Shown: positions 48,085 through 59,277 of the stretch, one piece after another
Layout: each line of letters opens with the position of its first letter
How positions within the stretch are numbered: the first letter of the stretch is position 1
From: Cephalotus follicularis
Lineage: Eukaryota; Streptophyta; Magnoliopsida; Oxalidales; Cephalotaceae
DNA length: 64,000 bases
Direction: 5' to 3'
Assembly (NCBI GenBank): GCA_001972305.1
Contig: BDDD01000913.1
Coordinates: 124,001 to 188,000, forward strand
Notes under the pieces: model-generated
Seen by the model: the letters and a program-made list of their open reading frames with translations, nothing else
Databases searched by the model: none
What the model was told of the DNA's origin: nothing
Position numbers and translations under genes: made by a program

Positions 48085-49185
48085 TCCTCCCCTCCTTAGA
48101 GAAATCTTGTCCCGAGATTCCCTAAGGTCAGAACAAGTAAGGGTATAACGCTCTCACGTCTTCCTTATGCTCCCAAGTTGCTTCCTCAAGCCCGGGATAC
48201 TACCATAACACTTTAACCAATGCAATGCTCTTGTTCCTCAACTGCTTGACTCGACGACTAGGATCTGAACAGGTGTCTCCTCGAAACTCATATATGCTTT
48301 TAACTCCAACAACTCAAACTGCAATACGTACGAAGGATCTGGATGATACTTCCTCAACATCGATACATGGAAGACATTGTGTATCTCTGATAAATCGGGA
48401 GGTAAGGCAAGTCTGTAGGCAACTGTACCTACTCTCTCAAGGATCTCAAAAGGTCTTATATACCGTGGGGCTAACTTTCGCTTCTTGCCAAACCTCATAA
48501 CTCCTTTGGTTAGTGAAACGTTGAGGAACACATAATCTCCCACTGAGAACTCTAAGTCTCACCTTCGATGATCTGTATAACTCTTCTATCGACTTTAGGC
48601 TATTAGAAGCCTTTCCCTGATAACTTTGGCCTTCTTTATTGTCTCTTGCACATGCTTGGGCCCTAAAAGACTTTGCTCCCCTACCTCAAACCAACAAACT
48701 GGGGTTCTACACTTCTGACCATAAAGAGCCTCAAACGGTGTCATCCCAACGCTAGAATGATAATTGTTGTTGTATGAGAACTCTACTAAATGCAAATGCT
48801 TGTCCCAACTACCACCCCAATCCATCACACATGCTTGGAGCATGTCTTCAAGAGTCTGGATTGTTCGCTCAGACTGACCATCTATTTGGGGATGAAAAGC
48901 TATACTGAAGCTTAACTGAGTACCAAAAGCTGCTTGTAGTTTCTTCCAAAACCGCGAAGTACACTATGGGTCCCTGTCGGACACAATACTGACTGGTACT
49001 CCGTGAAGCCTAACAATCTCCTCAACATACAAGGATACCAACCGTTCAAGCGAATAAGTCATCTAGATTGCTAGAAAGTGTGCAGACTTCGTAAAATGAT
49101 CAACGATAACCCATATGGCATCACTGTTAGTCCACGTCCTTGGTAACCCTATCACGAAATCCATCGTGATGTGCTCCCACTCCCA
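48085..49185 (-). pseudogene. G2 integrase core and C-terminal end
   Basis: From 49185 down, the core has [11 protein letters not shown], a VSDRDP block and QIDGQSERTIQTLEDML, with catalytic residues present. FSYNNNYHSSVGMTPFEALYG (48843-48595) and GDYVFLNVSLTKGVMRFGK...NVFHVSMLRKYHPDP (48543-48238) complete the gypsy integrase. The tail EEATWEHKEDVRALYP resembles the Tekay chromodomain. Several stops interrupt it. A purine-rich tract (TCTAAGGAGGGGAGG) precedes the LTR. Confidence 0.88.
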
Positions 49186-50600
49186 CTATGCTACTAGCAA
49201 TGGCTGAAGCAATCCATCTAGCCTTTGATGTTCTACCTTAACTTGTTGACACGTTAAGCAGGAAAAAACATACTCTACTATCTTCCTCTTCATGTCATTC
49301 CACCGATAACTGAGCTGCAAGTCTCGGTACATCTTGGTTCTCCCTTGATGTACTGAGAAACTGGACTCACCCTTCAGCCCCTTACTGTTAGGAACACAAA
49401 CTCTGTCCTGAAACCTTGAAAATTCATCACCATGAAAAGAGAACTCGGGTTTCAACCCTCCTTGACTATTTGATGCAACCTTATGCAAGCCTTCATCCAT
49501 ACCTTGAGACTCTCTGATTCTATCCAACAACCACGGCCGTGTCTGAATCTGAGCAATTGTCAAGCAAGCTAATCGGCGACTCAAGGCGTCTGCAATCACA
49601 TTAGCTTTTCTTGGGTGGTACTATATCTCACAATTAGTCATTAAGTAACTCCATCTACCTCCTTTGTCTCATATTCAGATCCTTTTGGGAGAAAAGGTGC
49701 TTCAAACTTTTATGATCTATGTAAACACAAAACTTGGTGCCATATAAGTAATGCCTCCATTTGCATAGTGCAAAGAAGATCGCTGCTAACTCTACATCAT
49801 GAGTCGGATAACTCTCCTCATAAGGTTTCAGCTTCCTTGAAGCATAGGTCATCACCTTCCCATACTGAATCAAAACGCAACCCTAACCGCTCCCTGATGC
49901 ATCACTGTACACTACGAAGTCCTCACTGCCTTGTGGCAAAGCCAAGATCGGCGCAGAAATCATACAGTGGTTTAACTCCTGAAAACTCCCTTCACAACTA
50001 TCATCCCAAACAAACACTGTCTTTTTCTACATCAACCAGGTTAAAGGTGTAGCTATTCGTGAGAATCCCTCGACAAAATGGCGATAATACCCCGCTAAGC
50101 GAAAGAGACTATGGACTTCTGTCACTTTTGTCGGCCGTCTCCAACCTTTCACTGCTTCTATCTTTGTTGGGTCTACTGATAAACCGACACTGGAGATGAC
50201 GTGAACAAGAAAAGCTACCTTTGACAACCAAACTCACATTTGTTAAACTTGGTATACAACTGGTGGTCTCTCAAAACTTGCAATGCCAAGGGCAGATGTT
50301 CCACATGCTCCTCCATAGTCTTGGAGCACACCAAGATATCATCGATGAAGACTACGATGAACTAGTCAAGATATAGATTAAACACCCTGTACATAAGGCT
50401 CATGAATGCAGCAGGGGCATTGGTCATCCCAAACGGCATTACAACGAATTCAAAGTGTCCAAACCGTGACTTAAAGGCTGTGTTTGGAATATCTTCGACT
50501 CTAACTCTGAGTTGATCATATCCTGACCTCAAATTCAAGTTGGAGAACATCGAATAACCTCTTAACTGGTCAAACAATTCAGCAATATATGGTAGTGGGT
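49186..50600 (-). pseudogene. G2 reverse transcriptase, RNase H and integrase zinc domain
   Basis: RT blocks [15 protein letters not shown] and [14 protein letters not shown] lie at 50577-50362, the active site VFIDDILV near 50345, and LFRLAGYYRHFVEGFSRIA at 50227-50027. RNase H is at 49873-49655 ([25 protein letters not shown]). The integrase zinc-binding region is at 49599-49186 (CLTCQQVKVEHQR). Stops and small frameshifts separate the blocks. Confidence 0.88.
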
Positions 50601-51270
50601 ACTTGTTCTTAATTGTGACTCTGTTAAGCTGCCTTGCACTAGACCAAGGAACTCAACCTCCTATTTGTTACCTCCGTCTCGGGAAAGTACTTCTCATTGA
50701 ACTCTCCAACAAACAAATCCCAAGACGTCACTATCCTTGATTCCTCCCAAGAAGAATCAACTATCCTCCACCAATGTTCTGCCTCACCTTGTAGCATATA
50801 AGTGGCAAAAACAACTTTCTGTAAGTCTAAACACTCCAAGTACCTGAAGATCTTGTCCATTTGCATCAACCATCTCTCAGAGGCAACAACATCAGAATCT
50901 CTTGTGAAAGCTGCAGGTTTTAGTTTCAAGAACCTAATTAAAGGATCCTCCCTACGTGCAAAATGATCAACTGGTATCTCTGCTACTTCTGCACATTCAG
51001 CTGTTCTAGCAGCTGTGGCTTAACCTGATGCAGCCACTTGGCATTGTAAGGTCTAATTCATCTGGGCCATAGAGGCATACATCTCCATTAGAAAATCCAT
51101 TGGCTCTTCTTGAACGGGTGCAACAAACTCCACATTTGGTGTCACGTTACTTCCTTCCAGTTCTTCAACACCCCTACTAGCTCTGGTGTGCCTAGTTGAT
51201 AGCCCACCTTTGGCTTTTCTAGTAGTTCCTCTACAACGACCTTCAATATCTACCTTATATAAGAGAAAAG
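50601..51270 (-). pseudogene. G2 gag fragment fused to RT
   Basis: The capsid part reads ASERWLMQMDKIFRYLE, ATYMLQGEAEHWWRIVD and FVGEFNEKYFPETE (50929-50639). At ~50630 gag sequence passes directly into RT sequence ([13 protein letters not shown]), so the rest of gag, the zinc knuckle and the protease are deleted. The join falls in GGCAGCTT, which could be shared by both ends. Confidence 0.8.
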
Positions 51271-51388
51271 GTTAGATGTCCACTAATCTCAACAACAATT
51301 CCAAAATAAACTGAAACAATGAACAATCTTATCAATAACTCTTAATTCCAATAGCCAAGGATCATATCATGGCATAGCCAATTAAATT

Positions 51389-51402
51389 AGGCTCTAATAC
51401 CA
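51389..51402 (-). other. G2 primer-binding site, decayed
   Basis: The minus strand reads TGGTATTAGAGCC, one base different from the initiator-Met complement. It lies a few bases inside the 5' LTR. Confidence 0.7.
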
Positions 51403-52262
51403 CTCAACTGTCATGCCATGAACCATGGGAGGACCCCACGGCTCGGCGCACGAGAAACCATCCATACGATCTATCTTTATAGATAGCATAATACCCAAAA
51501 CTACGCTATAAATTAAAACTTTAATCATCAACCATACAGCAAAAAATAACCATTCAGATACTTGCATAAATAAACCCAAAGGTTATAGATAACATTCAAT
51601 ACATATGTCTGTAGCATGGCCACAAGTCGGCAGGTCGATGCAACTGAAACACAAGTCTTATACAAGGTAGATAAAACAAAAACTGAACTACAACTGGAAG
51701 TCCTGTCTTCAAGGTCCGATCCAACTCACTTCAACGCATTCTCAGCACTCGACCCTAAAAAGTTGTGCCCATTTTCAGAATGGGTCAGCCAAACAAGGCT
51801 ATGTAGGCAATACTATATGCAATGAAGTGAATATGTATATATAGATATATGCATAGCATGTGAAATGCATGAATGCCAATTATGGACAACGTTAGTATAT
51901 CAACCGTCCCTAACCAGCGGCATACTTAATTAGTCATAACCATAGAAATTACCATCCATACACCCTAGGTCTATAGACACTCCATAAGTAAATCCACAAC
52001 CATCCATGAGCACAAAAAATCCATAAGGTCTAAGTACCACTCTGCCTCTCCGATCCGAGATGGTACATACATTGTCTACACACTCTCCTTGTCATAGTTG
52101 ATAGAGCTGAGATAACACTGACCACATCAACCATACCATAATGCTAGTCCTCATAGGTTCTAGCCCATAACAATATTTCCATTAGTCCATAACCATATTT
52201 ACATCAGTCTATTTGATACTTTGATACTATAGGTCCATCCCACTACAAAAAAAAGGGTTAAT

Positions 52263-52505
52263 GGCGAGGGTATATCCCCTCATCTTCCCCTCGCGGTTGA
52301 GTCAAACGAGAGGGCATGGCTAGGGCGATGCCCCTTGCAGGCTGCACGCCTACCTCGCGGATACCCTAGCCATGCCCTCTGCATAGGCTTCACACCTACC
52401 TCACCGGTACCCTCGCTATGCCAGGGCATGGCGAGGGCTTCAATTCTGCAGAATGGCAAGGGCATGGTGAGGGTAATTCCCCTCGCCATGCCCTTGCCAT
52501 TCTAA
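52263..52505. repeat. CACTA-2 left subterminal repeats
   Basis: Repeated GGCGAGGG / CCCTCGCC / GCCATGCCCT units occur in both orientations, typical of CACTA ends. Confidence 0.85.
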
Positions 52506-52769
52506 AGATCCTGCCGATGCTTCAATTAGCAAGATCTATTCCCCAATCCAAGCAAAACCTACATTTTTTTTCAGCAACCACAATAATAGTTCATATTGCA
52601 ATTGTCCTATGGACTCAATTCATAAATGCTCAATAATACATTTAATTCACATTAAAGTAACAAAATAATACAACTGAACTTAATATCACACTTATAAAAA
52701 CTGTATTAGATTTAGAAATAAACTGTTATAAACTGTATCAAAATCAACAATTGTAACCAAACTATGATT

Positions 52770-54399
52770 CAGAATTGCTATGGCCGGAATCCAGAGATGA
52801 CTGGGAGAGGTGATACCGGTTCTGTGGCGTACTTTGATCAGATCTAGATCGTCCCCATGAAGACGAAAATGGACTGGCAACCATTTGAGTCAGCTGACTT
52901 ATTTGATCCATCTGAGCCTGCAACGCAGTCTGAATCTGAGATATCTGCTATTGGAGGTCTCTGTCCTCGTCGTCCTAGGTCTAGCCTCTTATGGCTGTGA
53001 AATGAATGGGCGACTCTAACTTCCCATTGCTGATGGAGTACGAAGTGCTTGTGGTAGCATCTTCGTGGAAGTCATGTAGTTCCCCAAGCCACGAATCTTG
53101 CCCTTTCACGTACTTCCGGTCACCTCTGTCCATGCCACGACTTTGAAGGGCCCCTCCGTAGTATCTGACCCACTAGCAGCCTTGCAGTTCTCCAACAAAA
53201 AATATAAATTTAATCAGTTAAGTAATTAACATACAAATGGTAATTGACATATTCATTATAGTTTGTGACTCACAACCCTCCCCACTACAGTAGGAGGTGG
53301 AAGAGTGCCCTCTTTCACGCTCCGATGGGTGTCGTAGTATACATCCTCCCACTTTTTCCCCTTAGCTTCCTACAAGTCAAATGCTATTTTGTTAGATCTT
53401 TGAAACACAAATTAAGTTTATTAATCACCATAATTACAGGGTGTAGTACCCCAATCTTAAGTTGCCTATCTATCGTGTAGCTACCGCCAGTGTAGGTAGT
53501 GTGCAATTCGTTCGCTCTGTTGGTGGAATTTGTTCTTGCCCTCTTTGGAAAATCCTCTGGCATCCAGATGTCCACCATCTGATCCCACACTGGCTCTGGT
53601 ATCTCTGTTGGGTGATGCCGCTTGCACTCAGGACTCATCTGATGCACACCAACATTGATCATTAACTTATTTCTAAATTTATGTATCCACTTTGGGTAAT
53701 TCTCATGCATGTAACTGTTGAATGCAGGTCTGCTGTGTGCATCAAATGGCAGAAAGTGGAAGTACTCCTACAAAATATCAATGTCAAATAACAATAGAAA
53801 TAAAAATATCTTCAATAAAATTAATTGTTAACTGTAACAGTTTTACTCACCAGGAGCTTCTCCCACAGTAGTTCATTTTCTGAATCAGGCCACTGGCCCC
53901 ACGTTGTCCAAGGGTGCAATATTCTGGCATTGACAATGCCCGCTATTGTGTTCTTCGCATCCATATCCTCAAAACAGCTGCAATTAAACAAATATTAGTA
54001 CCAACATGATAGGTTAGTTTTTAAAAAATGTACTGAAATTACTTATTACTTACCCATCGACACTAATATAACGAACAAGCCGAGAATCCTTTGCTCCCTT
54101 TGGAGGCAAGTCCACTCCTCTACTAGCTCCCCTCATCCATCACTGATGAGAGCCTGATTCAAAAACATGGTTACGTTTGACTGTAAATATGTTTAACAAA
54201 ATATAACAAAAACATTAAACAATATGAAAAACAGTTTAAGGTGAAATGTTGTGACATAATAAATTTCCTTACTAGCACTGGGAACATTGGTATCCTACTC
54301 TCGTGCGTCTAACTCCATGTTGTTTGACTCGGGACACGTAGAACAGGAAGCTGTGGTGGAAGCGCCAGGATTAGATGAACGTGTCACCCTACGTGGCAT
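52770..54399 (-). pseudogene. CACTA-2 Transposase_24-type gene
   Basis: The start MPRRVTRSSNPGAST at 54399 matches the start in CACTA-1. Exons are separated by introns. The Transposase_24 block HENYPKWIHKFRNKLM...WDQMVDIWMPEDFPKRA lies at 53710-53530 and runs uninterrupted to YTGGSYTIDRQLKIG. Later exons give KKWEDVYYDTHRSVKEGTL, a GLGNYMTSTK block and a low-complexity C-terminal end. Stops occur in several exons. Confidence 0.85.
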
Positions 54400-54959
54400 C
54401 TCTACAAGAACTCACTATATTTAAAAACAATACAAATTCTATACAGTTGTTCTACTATATATTATCGAATTATAATGTCATGAAAAATTAGAAGATTTTG
54501 AATACTATTGCAAACATCCTTTACTACATATTCTACACTATTATGCATCTGAAGAACATGTTTAAGGAGTGTAACCAAAGCTTTCTTGAAAAAAATTATG
54601 TACACAAAATAACGATATATCCTACAGTAGACGTACGTATGCGAGAACTATTAAAATTAGACAATTCATGATTCACCCCTATGGAACGAATCATGAAAGG
54701 GAAGCTAATGTTTCTTTCGACATTAATCATAATAGATAATAGAATTCTATAATAAATTTAAACCTGATCAACCCTCAGACTTTCATTTCAATATAAAACG
54801 TACAAGATACTTCAATAATCTAAGAGATTAAAATTCACAACCTAGAAAAGCTCTTTTAGAATTGTGGACTGACTGCAACAGTAAATGTTATCACTATGTA
54901 GTTATATAATATATATATATAGGGCAAAGTGGGCATGAGCGTCGCGCTAAGAAGCGCTG

Positions 54960-55245
54960 CAATTAATAAATATTAACAGTTACTTAAAAAATTGCAAACA
55001 TACACATTCTCTCTGTCATAAAAATTGACGAAATAAAGCAACTCCACCGCTTGAAGACAAATACTATTCATAATATATTATTGAAAGGTGATATCCACTT
55101 GACCACTTCTACTTTTTTTATTTTCGTTTTTCTGGGATCCCATAAAGTGGCTGACTAATAAAATTCATGTGTTTGATGATGACCATGTAAATACAAACAT
55201 TTACTTAAAAAATACAAACATACACCTTCTCCCTCTCAAAACAAC
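54960..55245. repeat. Imperfect direct duplication upstream of the captured FRS ORF
   Basis: A ~45-bp stretch at 54973-55018 (TTACTTAAAAAATTGCAAAC, TACACATTCTCTC) is repeated at 55193-55238 with a few changes. A CT-rich leader follows at 55226-55285. An (AT)n tract lies near 54905-54920. Confidence 0.6.
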
Positions 55246-55302
55246 ACTCCCTCTCTTTCTCTTCTCCCTCGTAATCTCTCTTTCTCTCAAAAAAAACATC
55301 TT

Positions 55303-56629
55303 GTGGAGAATGTGTATGCAATGCGAGATAATAACAGTGAGTTCTCAAGTGATTATAGAAAATGGTTTCATAGCCGAAATGTGAGTAAAAGTGAGATAAG
55401 ATGGCAAGCTTTGGTTGAAAAATACGGTATACAGGTTGACAGCTGGCTTGCAAAAATGTGGGACTTACGATTTCACTGGGTCCCTGCTTTTCTCAAAGAT
55501 ACTTTTGTTGCCGGTATGACATCCAGTGGACGGAGTGAAAGCATTAATTCTTTTTTTGATGGGTTTGTGAATTCTAATACTCACTTGCCTGAATTTATTG
55601 AACAATATAGTAGAGCATTGATGTCACGTCGTCAAGCAGAAGAACGACAGGATTATTTGACAATGAATTCAAATCCTAAGTTAATAACAAGGTTTCCATT
55701 TGAGAAAACAGCTGCAGATTGTTATACAGCAATAATGTTCAAGTTGTTTCAGGCGGAGCTTCATGAGAGTATGAGTTGTTGGTATGAGATGGTGAGTAAC
55801 AACAATGCTGCCACGATATATGTTGTGGGGCTATGTGATGAGGACAAGAGGAAATGGTGGACCGTTGTGTACGATGAATCGGAAGGAGTGACTCTCAGAT
55901 GTGAATGTGCGAAGTTTGAGACCGAGGGATACTTTTGCAAACATATCCTAAGGATTATGCAGGAGAGACATCTTACTGTCATCCCCGAACAGTATATGCT
56001 GAAGAGGTGGACCATCGGTGCTAGGTATATAATGGATAATGGAGTTTGTACGAGCAAAGAAAATGAGAATACGGTAACTCCAATTATGGAATGGAGTCTT
56101 AAAGCACTAGCCACCAAAGCTGCACATAAAGCATCAAGTTCAATTGCCACATATAACGAATGTCGTTCTTTGTTGAATGGTTTCATGGGTAAGTTTGATG
56201 AGTTATGTTTGATGGACAACCAGTTTGTGCCTCCTGATGGTATTCGCAGTGAAGTTGGTTCTACTGTAATTTCTTCTGACATGCCTGGGATATCCATTCG
56301 AGACCCTCAAGTTGTGAGAACCAAGGGTCGTCCAAAGATTGCTTCACGAATTCCATCAGGGCAGACGAATAGTCAGAAGGAAAAAAAGAGACGTACGTGT
56401 TCCATATGTCTGGAGAAAGGACATTATATGACAACATGTCCAAAGAAAGCTAAGGTATGTAATATTTGATGCAGTTATTAATTTCATTTCTCAAAACTCT
56501 GTAGTCGTCGCTTTATTGATACTTCATAATTTAATTTTTTTTTTTGAACAGATGCATATGATCAATGAGGAGGACGATGTCTCTAATGCAAGCGGAGGAG
56601 AGGAAGGAATACCGAGTCAGCATTGTTAG
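55303..56629 (+). pseudogene. Captured FAR1/FHY3-related (FRS) gene, C-terminal half, two exons
   Basis: Exon 1 (open to 56454) and exon 2 (56552-56629) are joined by a phase-0 intron with GTATGT...TTGAACAG ends. The frame is open through 384 codons of exon 1 from 55303; the first in-frame ATG is at 55321. Residues ~55-110 carry the end of the MULE-type domain (VPAFLKDTFVAGMTSSGRSE, INSFFDGFVNSNT). A SWIM zinc finger CECAKFETEGYFCKHIL is at ~residue 205. A CX2CX4HX4C knuckle (CSICLEKGHYMTTC) is near the C terminus, and exon 2 adds an acidic end. FRS proteins are light-signalling transcription factors derived from MULE transposases; here the N-terminal FAR1 DNA-binding domain and most of the transposase-like core are missing. 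It lies inside CACTA-2, antisense to that element's own gene. The frame stays open upstream through a CT-rich leader to ~55183. A cellular gene of its own seems unlikely given the position. Confidence 0.85.
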
Positions 56630-56639
56630 GTGTGACTCT

Positions 56640-56758
56640 TTCATTGTGGGATAATGAAGATAATGAGTGAAAAGGAAAAATTCTGAGGTTTAATTTGTCT
56701 TAAATTGCCTTATTATTTCTATATGGAGCTTATTTACTTTTTGAATATCATTCCAGGA
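56640..56758 (+). other. Intron remnant before the GTP cyclohydrolase fragment
   Basis: An AT-rich stretch ends in a pyrimidine-rich acceptor CATTCCAG just before the coding homology at 56759. It suggests genomic DNA, not cDNA, was captured. Confidence 0.5.
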
Positions 56759-56980
56759 TAATGCATTGATTTTGAGTGGAGATGTGATGGTTGTCATTGA
56801 GGCTAACCATACTTGTATGATTTCTAGAGGGATTGAGAAGTTTGGGAGTAGTACAACTACTGTTGCTATTTTGGGTCTGTTTTCAACTGACAGGACAGCA
56901 AGGGCTATGTTTCTTCACCTGCAACCATCTTTTTTGGGTCTGTTTTTTCAATTTCTCATTCCCGGTGAAGATAAGTTTTA
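56759..56980 (+). pseudogene. GCH1: Captured GTP cyclohydrolase I fragment (C-terminal part)
   Basis: The frame reads ILSGDVMVVIEANHTCMISR then GIEKFGSSTTTVAILGLFST and ARAMFL, the conserved C-terminal block of plant GTP cyclohydrolase I, the first enzyme of pterin and folate synthesis. The zinc-ligand cysteine in HTCM is kept. Everything before this exon, including the other zinc ligands and the first half of the plant two-domain enzyme, is absent. After ~56930 the frame continues ~15 codons without homology to a stop at 56981. It cannot encode an active enzyme. Confidence 0.85.
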
Positions 56981-57481
56981 AGGATCTTTAAACTTTATTC
57001 TTGACTTTTTATGTATATTTTGTTTCAACTGCTTTAGTTACTGTTTAGCGTAATCTTCACTTGGTATTGACAAATTTATGATTACATTTTTGGAGTATGC
57101 GATCATGATTGTTTATACATTATCACTTGCTTTTCTACAAATTTTATGTATTTAATAGAAAACAGTTTGATGCATAATAAAAAACAGATATTATGTTAAT
57201 GTGTTGTTCTAAAATTTTAATACAAATTTCTTTCTGGCCCCAATTTGTTATTGTTCAATTTCAATTTAATGGATCGGATGCTACAATGTGTTGTCCAGTT
57301 TGTTTTGGGATCCAATGGATGATAGTGAGAGTTGGTAAGTTAAACGGAAAAAAAAAACAAATGTATCATCCACATTATGAATAAAGGTCTCTCTACAAGG
57401 CTATACAGATATATACAGATAGATGGTGATAATTAAACAAATACAATCATTGATTACCATTGATAATCCATGAGGCAAAAC
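56981..57481. other. CACTA-2 filler, no recognised content
   Basis: AT-rich sequence. A short frame at 57193-57384 has no family I recognise. It may hold UTR or intron pieces of the captured genes. Confidence 0.4.
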
Positions 57482-57812
57482 TTAGAAGCTAATTCCAGTC
57501 AATGAGACATTTGGTTGGGGCCAAGCCATATTAGAGTGTGACATATCATTGGCAGATGGAGACATGGGTGGAGTAAATGGTGAAGGAGACGTGACATTAA
57601 CTGAGGATGGAGAACCAGGTAAGAGGCTCATGGCTGCAGCTAAATCCCTCTACGTCATTGTTAGCTGCGAGCTCAAGCAAGCTAGCAAAAGTATCTTCGG
57701 TCTCAATAGTCAAGTGATTCATTTCTATGTTGCCAGGTCTATCTTCGTCAAAAGAAATAGCAGATTCTGTCAGAGATGGTGCAGGCTTTAACCTCTCTGA
57801 TCCACAGCACAT
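57482..57812 (-). pseudogene. Captured CCCH zinc-finger/ankyrin protein gene, middle deleted
   Basis: From 57812 the minus strand reads MCCGSERLKPAPS and MNHLTIETEDTFASLLELAA then NNDVEG, the N terminus of the plant CCCH zinc-finger family with ankyrin repeats (AtC3H30/66 type). At ~57640 it jumps to AAAMSLLPGSPSSVNV, PFTPPMSPSA and HSNMAWPQPNV, a conserved region near the C terminus of the same family. The ankyrin repeats and the paired CCCH fingers are gone, and the join is out of frame by one base, so the first frame stops at 57597. The second part ends at a TAA at 57482-57484. It is the third host fragment in CACTA-2. Confidence 0.82.
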
Positions 57813-57924
57813 ACTTTCATTTGATTAAAGAAACGACTGGAATTAAAAACTTCACCCATTAGACTCAACCTATGTGCAAAAGAGAGAGAGAGAGAGAAGT
57901 TGTCAAGTAGTTGTAAGGTTAGAA

Positions 57925-58111
57925 CATGGCGAGGGTAATAAGTGCCCTCGTCGTCAATTTCTAACATAGCGAGGGCATGACGAGGGAAACAGTGCCCTCA
58001 CCGTTTCTTTCTAATTAAAAAAAAATTAAAATGGCCAACAGTGAGGGCATTATGTGCCCTTGCCGTTGCCTTCTCCATGTGCCCTCGCCATTTCCCTGTT
58101 TTTTTGTAGTG
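57925..58111. repeat. CACTA-2 right subterminal repeats and terminus
   Basis: GGCGAGGG, GTGCCCTCG and GACGAGGG units in both orientations precede the terminal TTTTTTTGTAGTG. It mirrors 52241-52505. Confidence 0.88.
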
Positions 58112-59228
58112 CCCATAATGCGGTGTCCCAGCAGGTTCACCCTTAAAGTGGGTTCCTATAGGTCTATGTAACTTTCATACTATGTGGTCTAACACCCCTA
58201 ACCTTCATGACGGAATGAAGATTAGGAATGGGTTATCTGGTCAAGTCTCAAACAATATCAAACTATAAATCCATATCCATAAAAGCATTTAAAGGATAGG
58301 GACATAACCATAAAGGATCACGTGGGATCCATCCGTCAAAACAATTTCCATAACCATCCATACCATCCATATTCATATCTCTGTCCCTATCGGAGTTAAT
58401 AAAACAATGGAGAGGAAGTTCAACTAGAAGGTTCGTGTCCAAACATCCCAATTGAACTAACCTAACCATTTATGGAAAACTTCATTGAAATTACTTTTAA
58501 AGATTTATTTGAAGATCAATTGTATTAAAAGAGGGTTTACATAGGTTACACGCCCTTAGAGAAGCTTCCTATAGAACCCATTTGAAGATAAAAGAGTTTG
58601 TAGTTGAAAAGAGGTTGAAAACATATTGTTTTGTGTAAAACAGGGCACAAAGTGCCGACACTTTACACAAAGCATCGATAGTTAAAGACTTAGGCCAAAG
58701 CGTCGAAAGTTAGAGCAAAGCGTCGACGGTTCAAGAGCTTAGGCAAAGCGTCGACACTTTAACAAAAGCGTCGACGGTTACAAGTTTAACAGTCTCAACG
58801 TTTTCAGCTATTAACAGTTTAAAATCAATCCAAATTCATTTAAGCCATTTAAAACTTGATCCAAAGGAAGCTATAAGCTCTAACGATCGATTATAACTTA
58901 AAAACAGCTTTAAAACATTGAAATCAACATCCATAAACCCATAATCAAGATGAAAAGGAGATTAGAATCAAAATACCCAAAACTCTCAATTCTTTCTCCG
59001 ATTTCCATTTTAATCTGTAAGTAACCATAACAATCACCCTAACTCATCCATCTAATATATATAAATCAGTCCATACCCATATAACCATTCAATTCAATAT
59101 AATGCATAAGTTCAAAACATATATATATATATATATATATATAACCTACCTGTAACTATAGAAAATGAAGAACAGAAATGATTTGCTGTTAAATTCTCAT
59201 CCAACTGATCCTTCCTTGCTCAATTCTG

Positions 59229-59277
<49 letters not shown>

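Larger units (their letters stand above)
52241..58111 (-). mobile_element. CACTA-2 transposon carrying host gene fragments, 5871 bp
   Basis: It starts CACTACAAAAAAA and ends TTTTTTTGTAGTG, a perfect 13-bp terminal inverted repeat. Flanks are TCC and CCC (a 3-bp duplication with one change, judged against the empty site at ~46695 in the partner LTR). Subterminal GCGAGGG repeats lie at 52263-52505 and 57925-58090. It has a decayed Transposase_24-type gene on the minus strand and no TNP2, so it is non-autonomous. Between ~55183 and 57812 it carries pieces of three plant genes. Confidence 0.92.

Noticed and set aside
55761-56297. 178-codon minus-strand frame
   Set aside because: It is a shadow of the captured FRS coding strand.
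59224-59277. Long (CT)n and nearby (AT)n
   Set aside because: They are ordinary microsatellites in the G2 LTR, with shorter partners near 47820; noted only as repeats.
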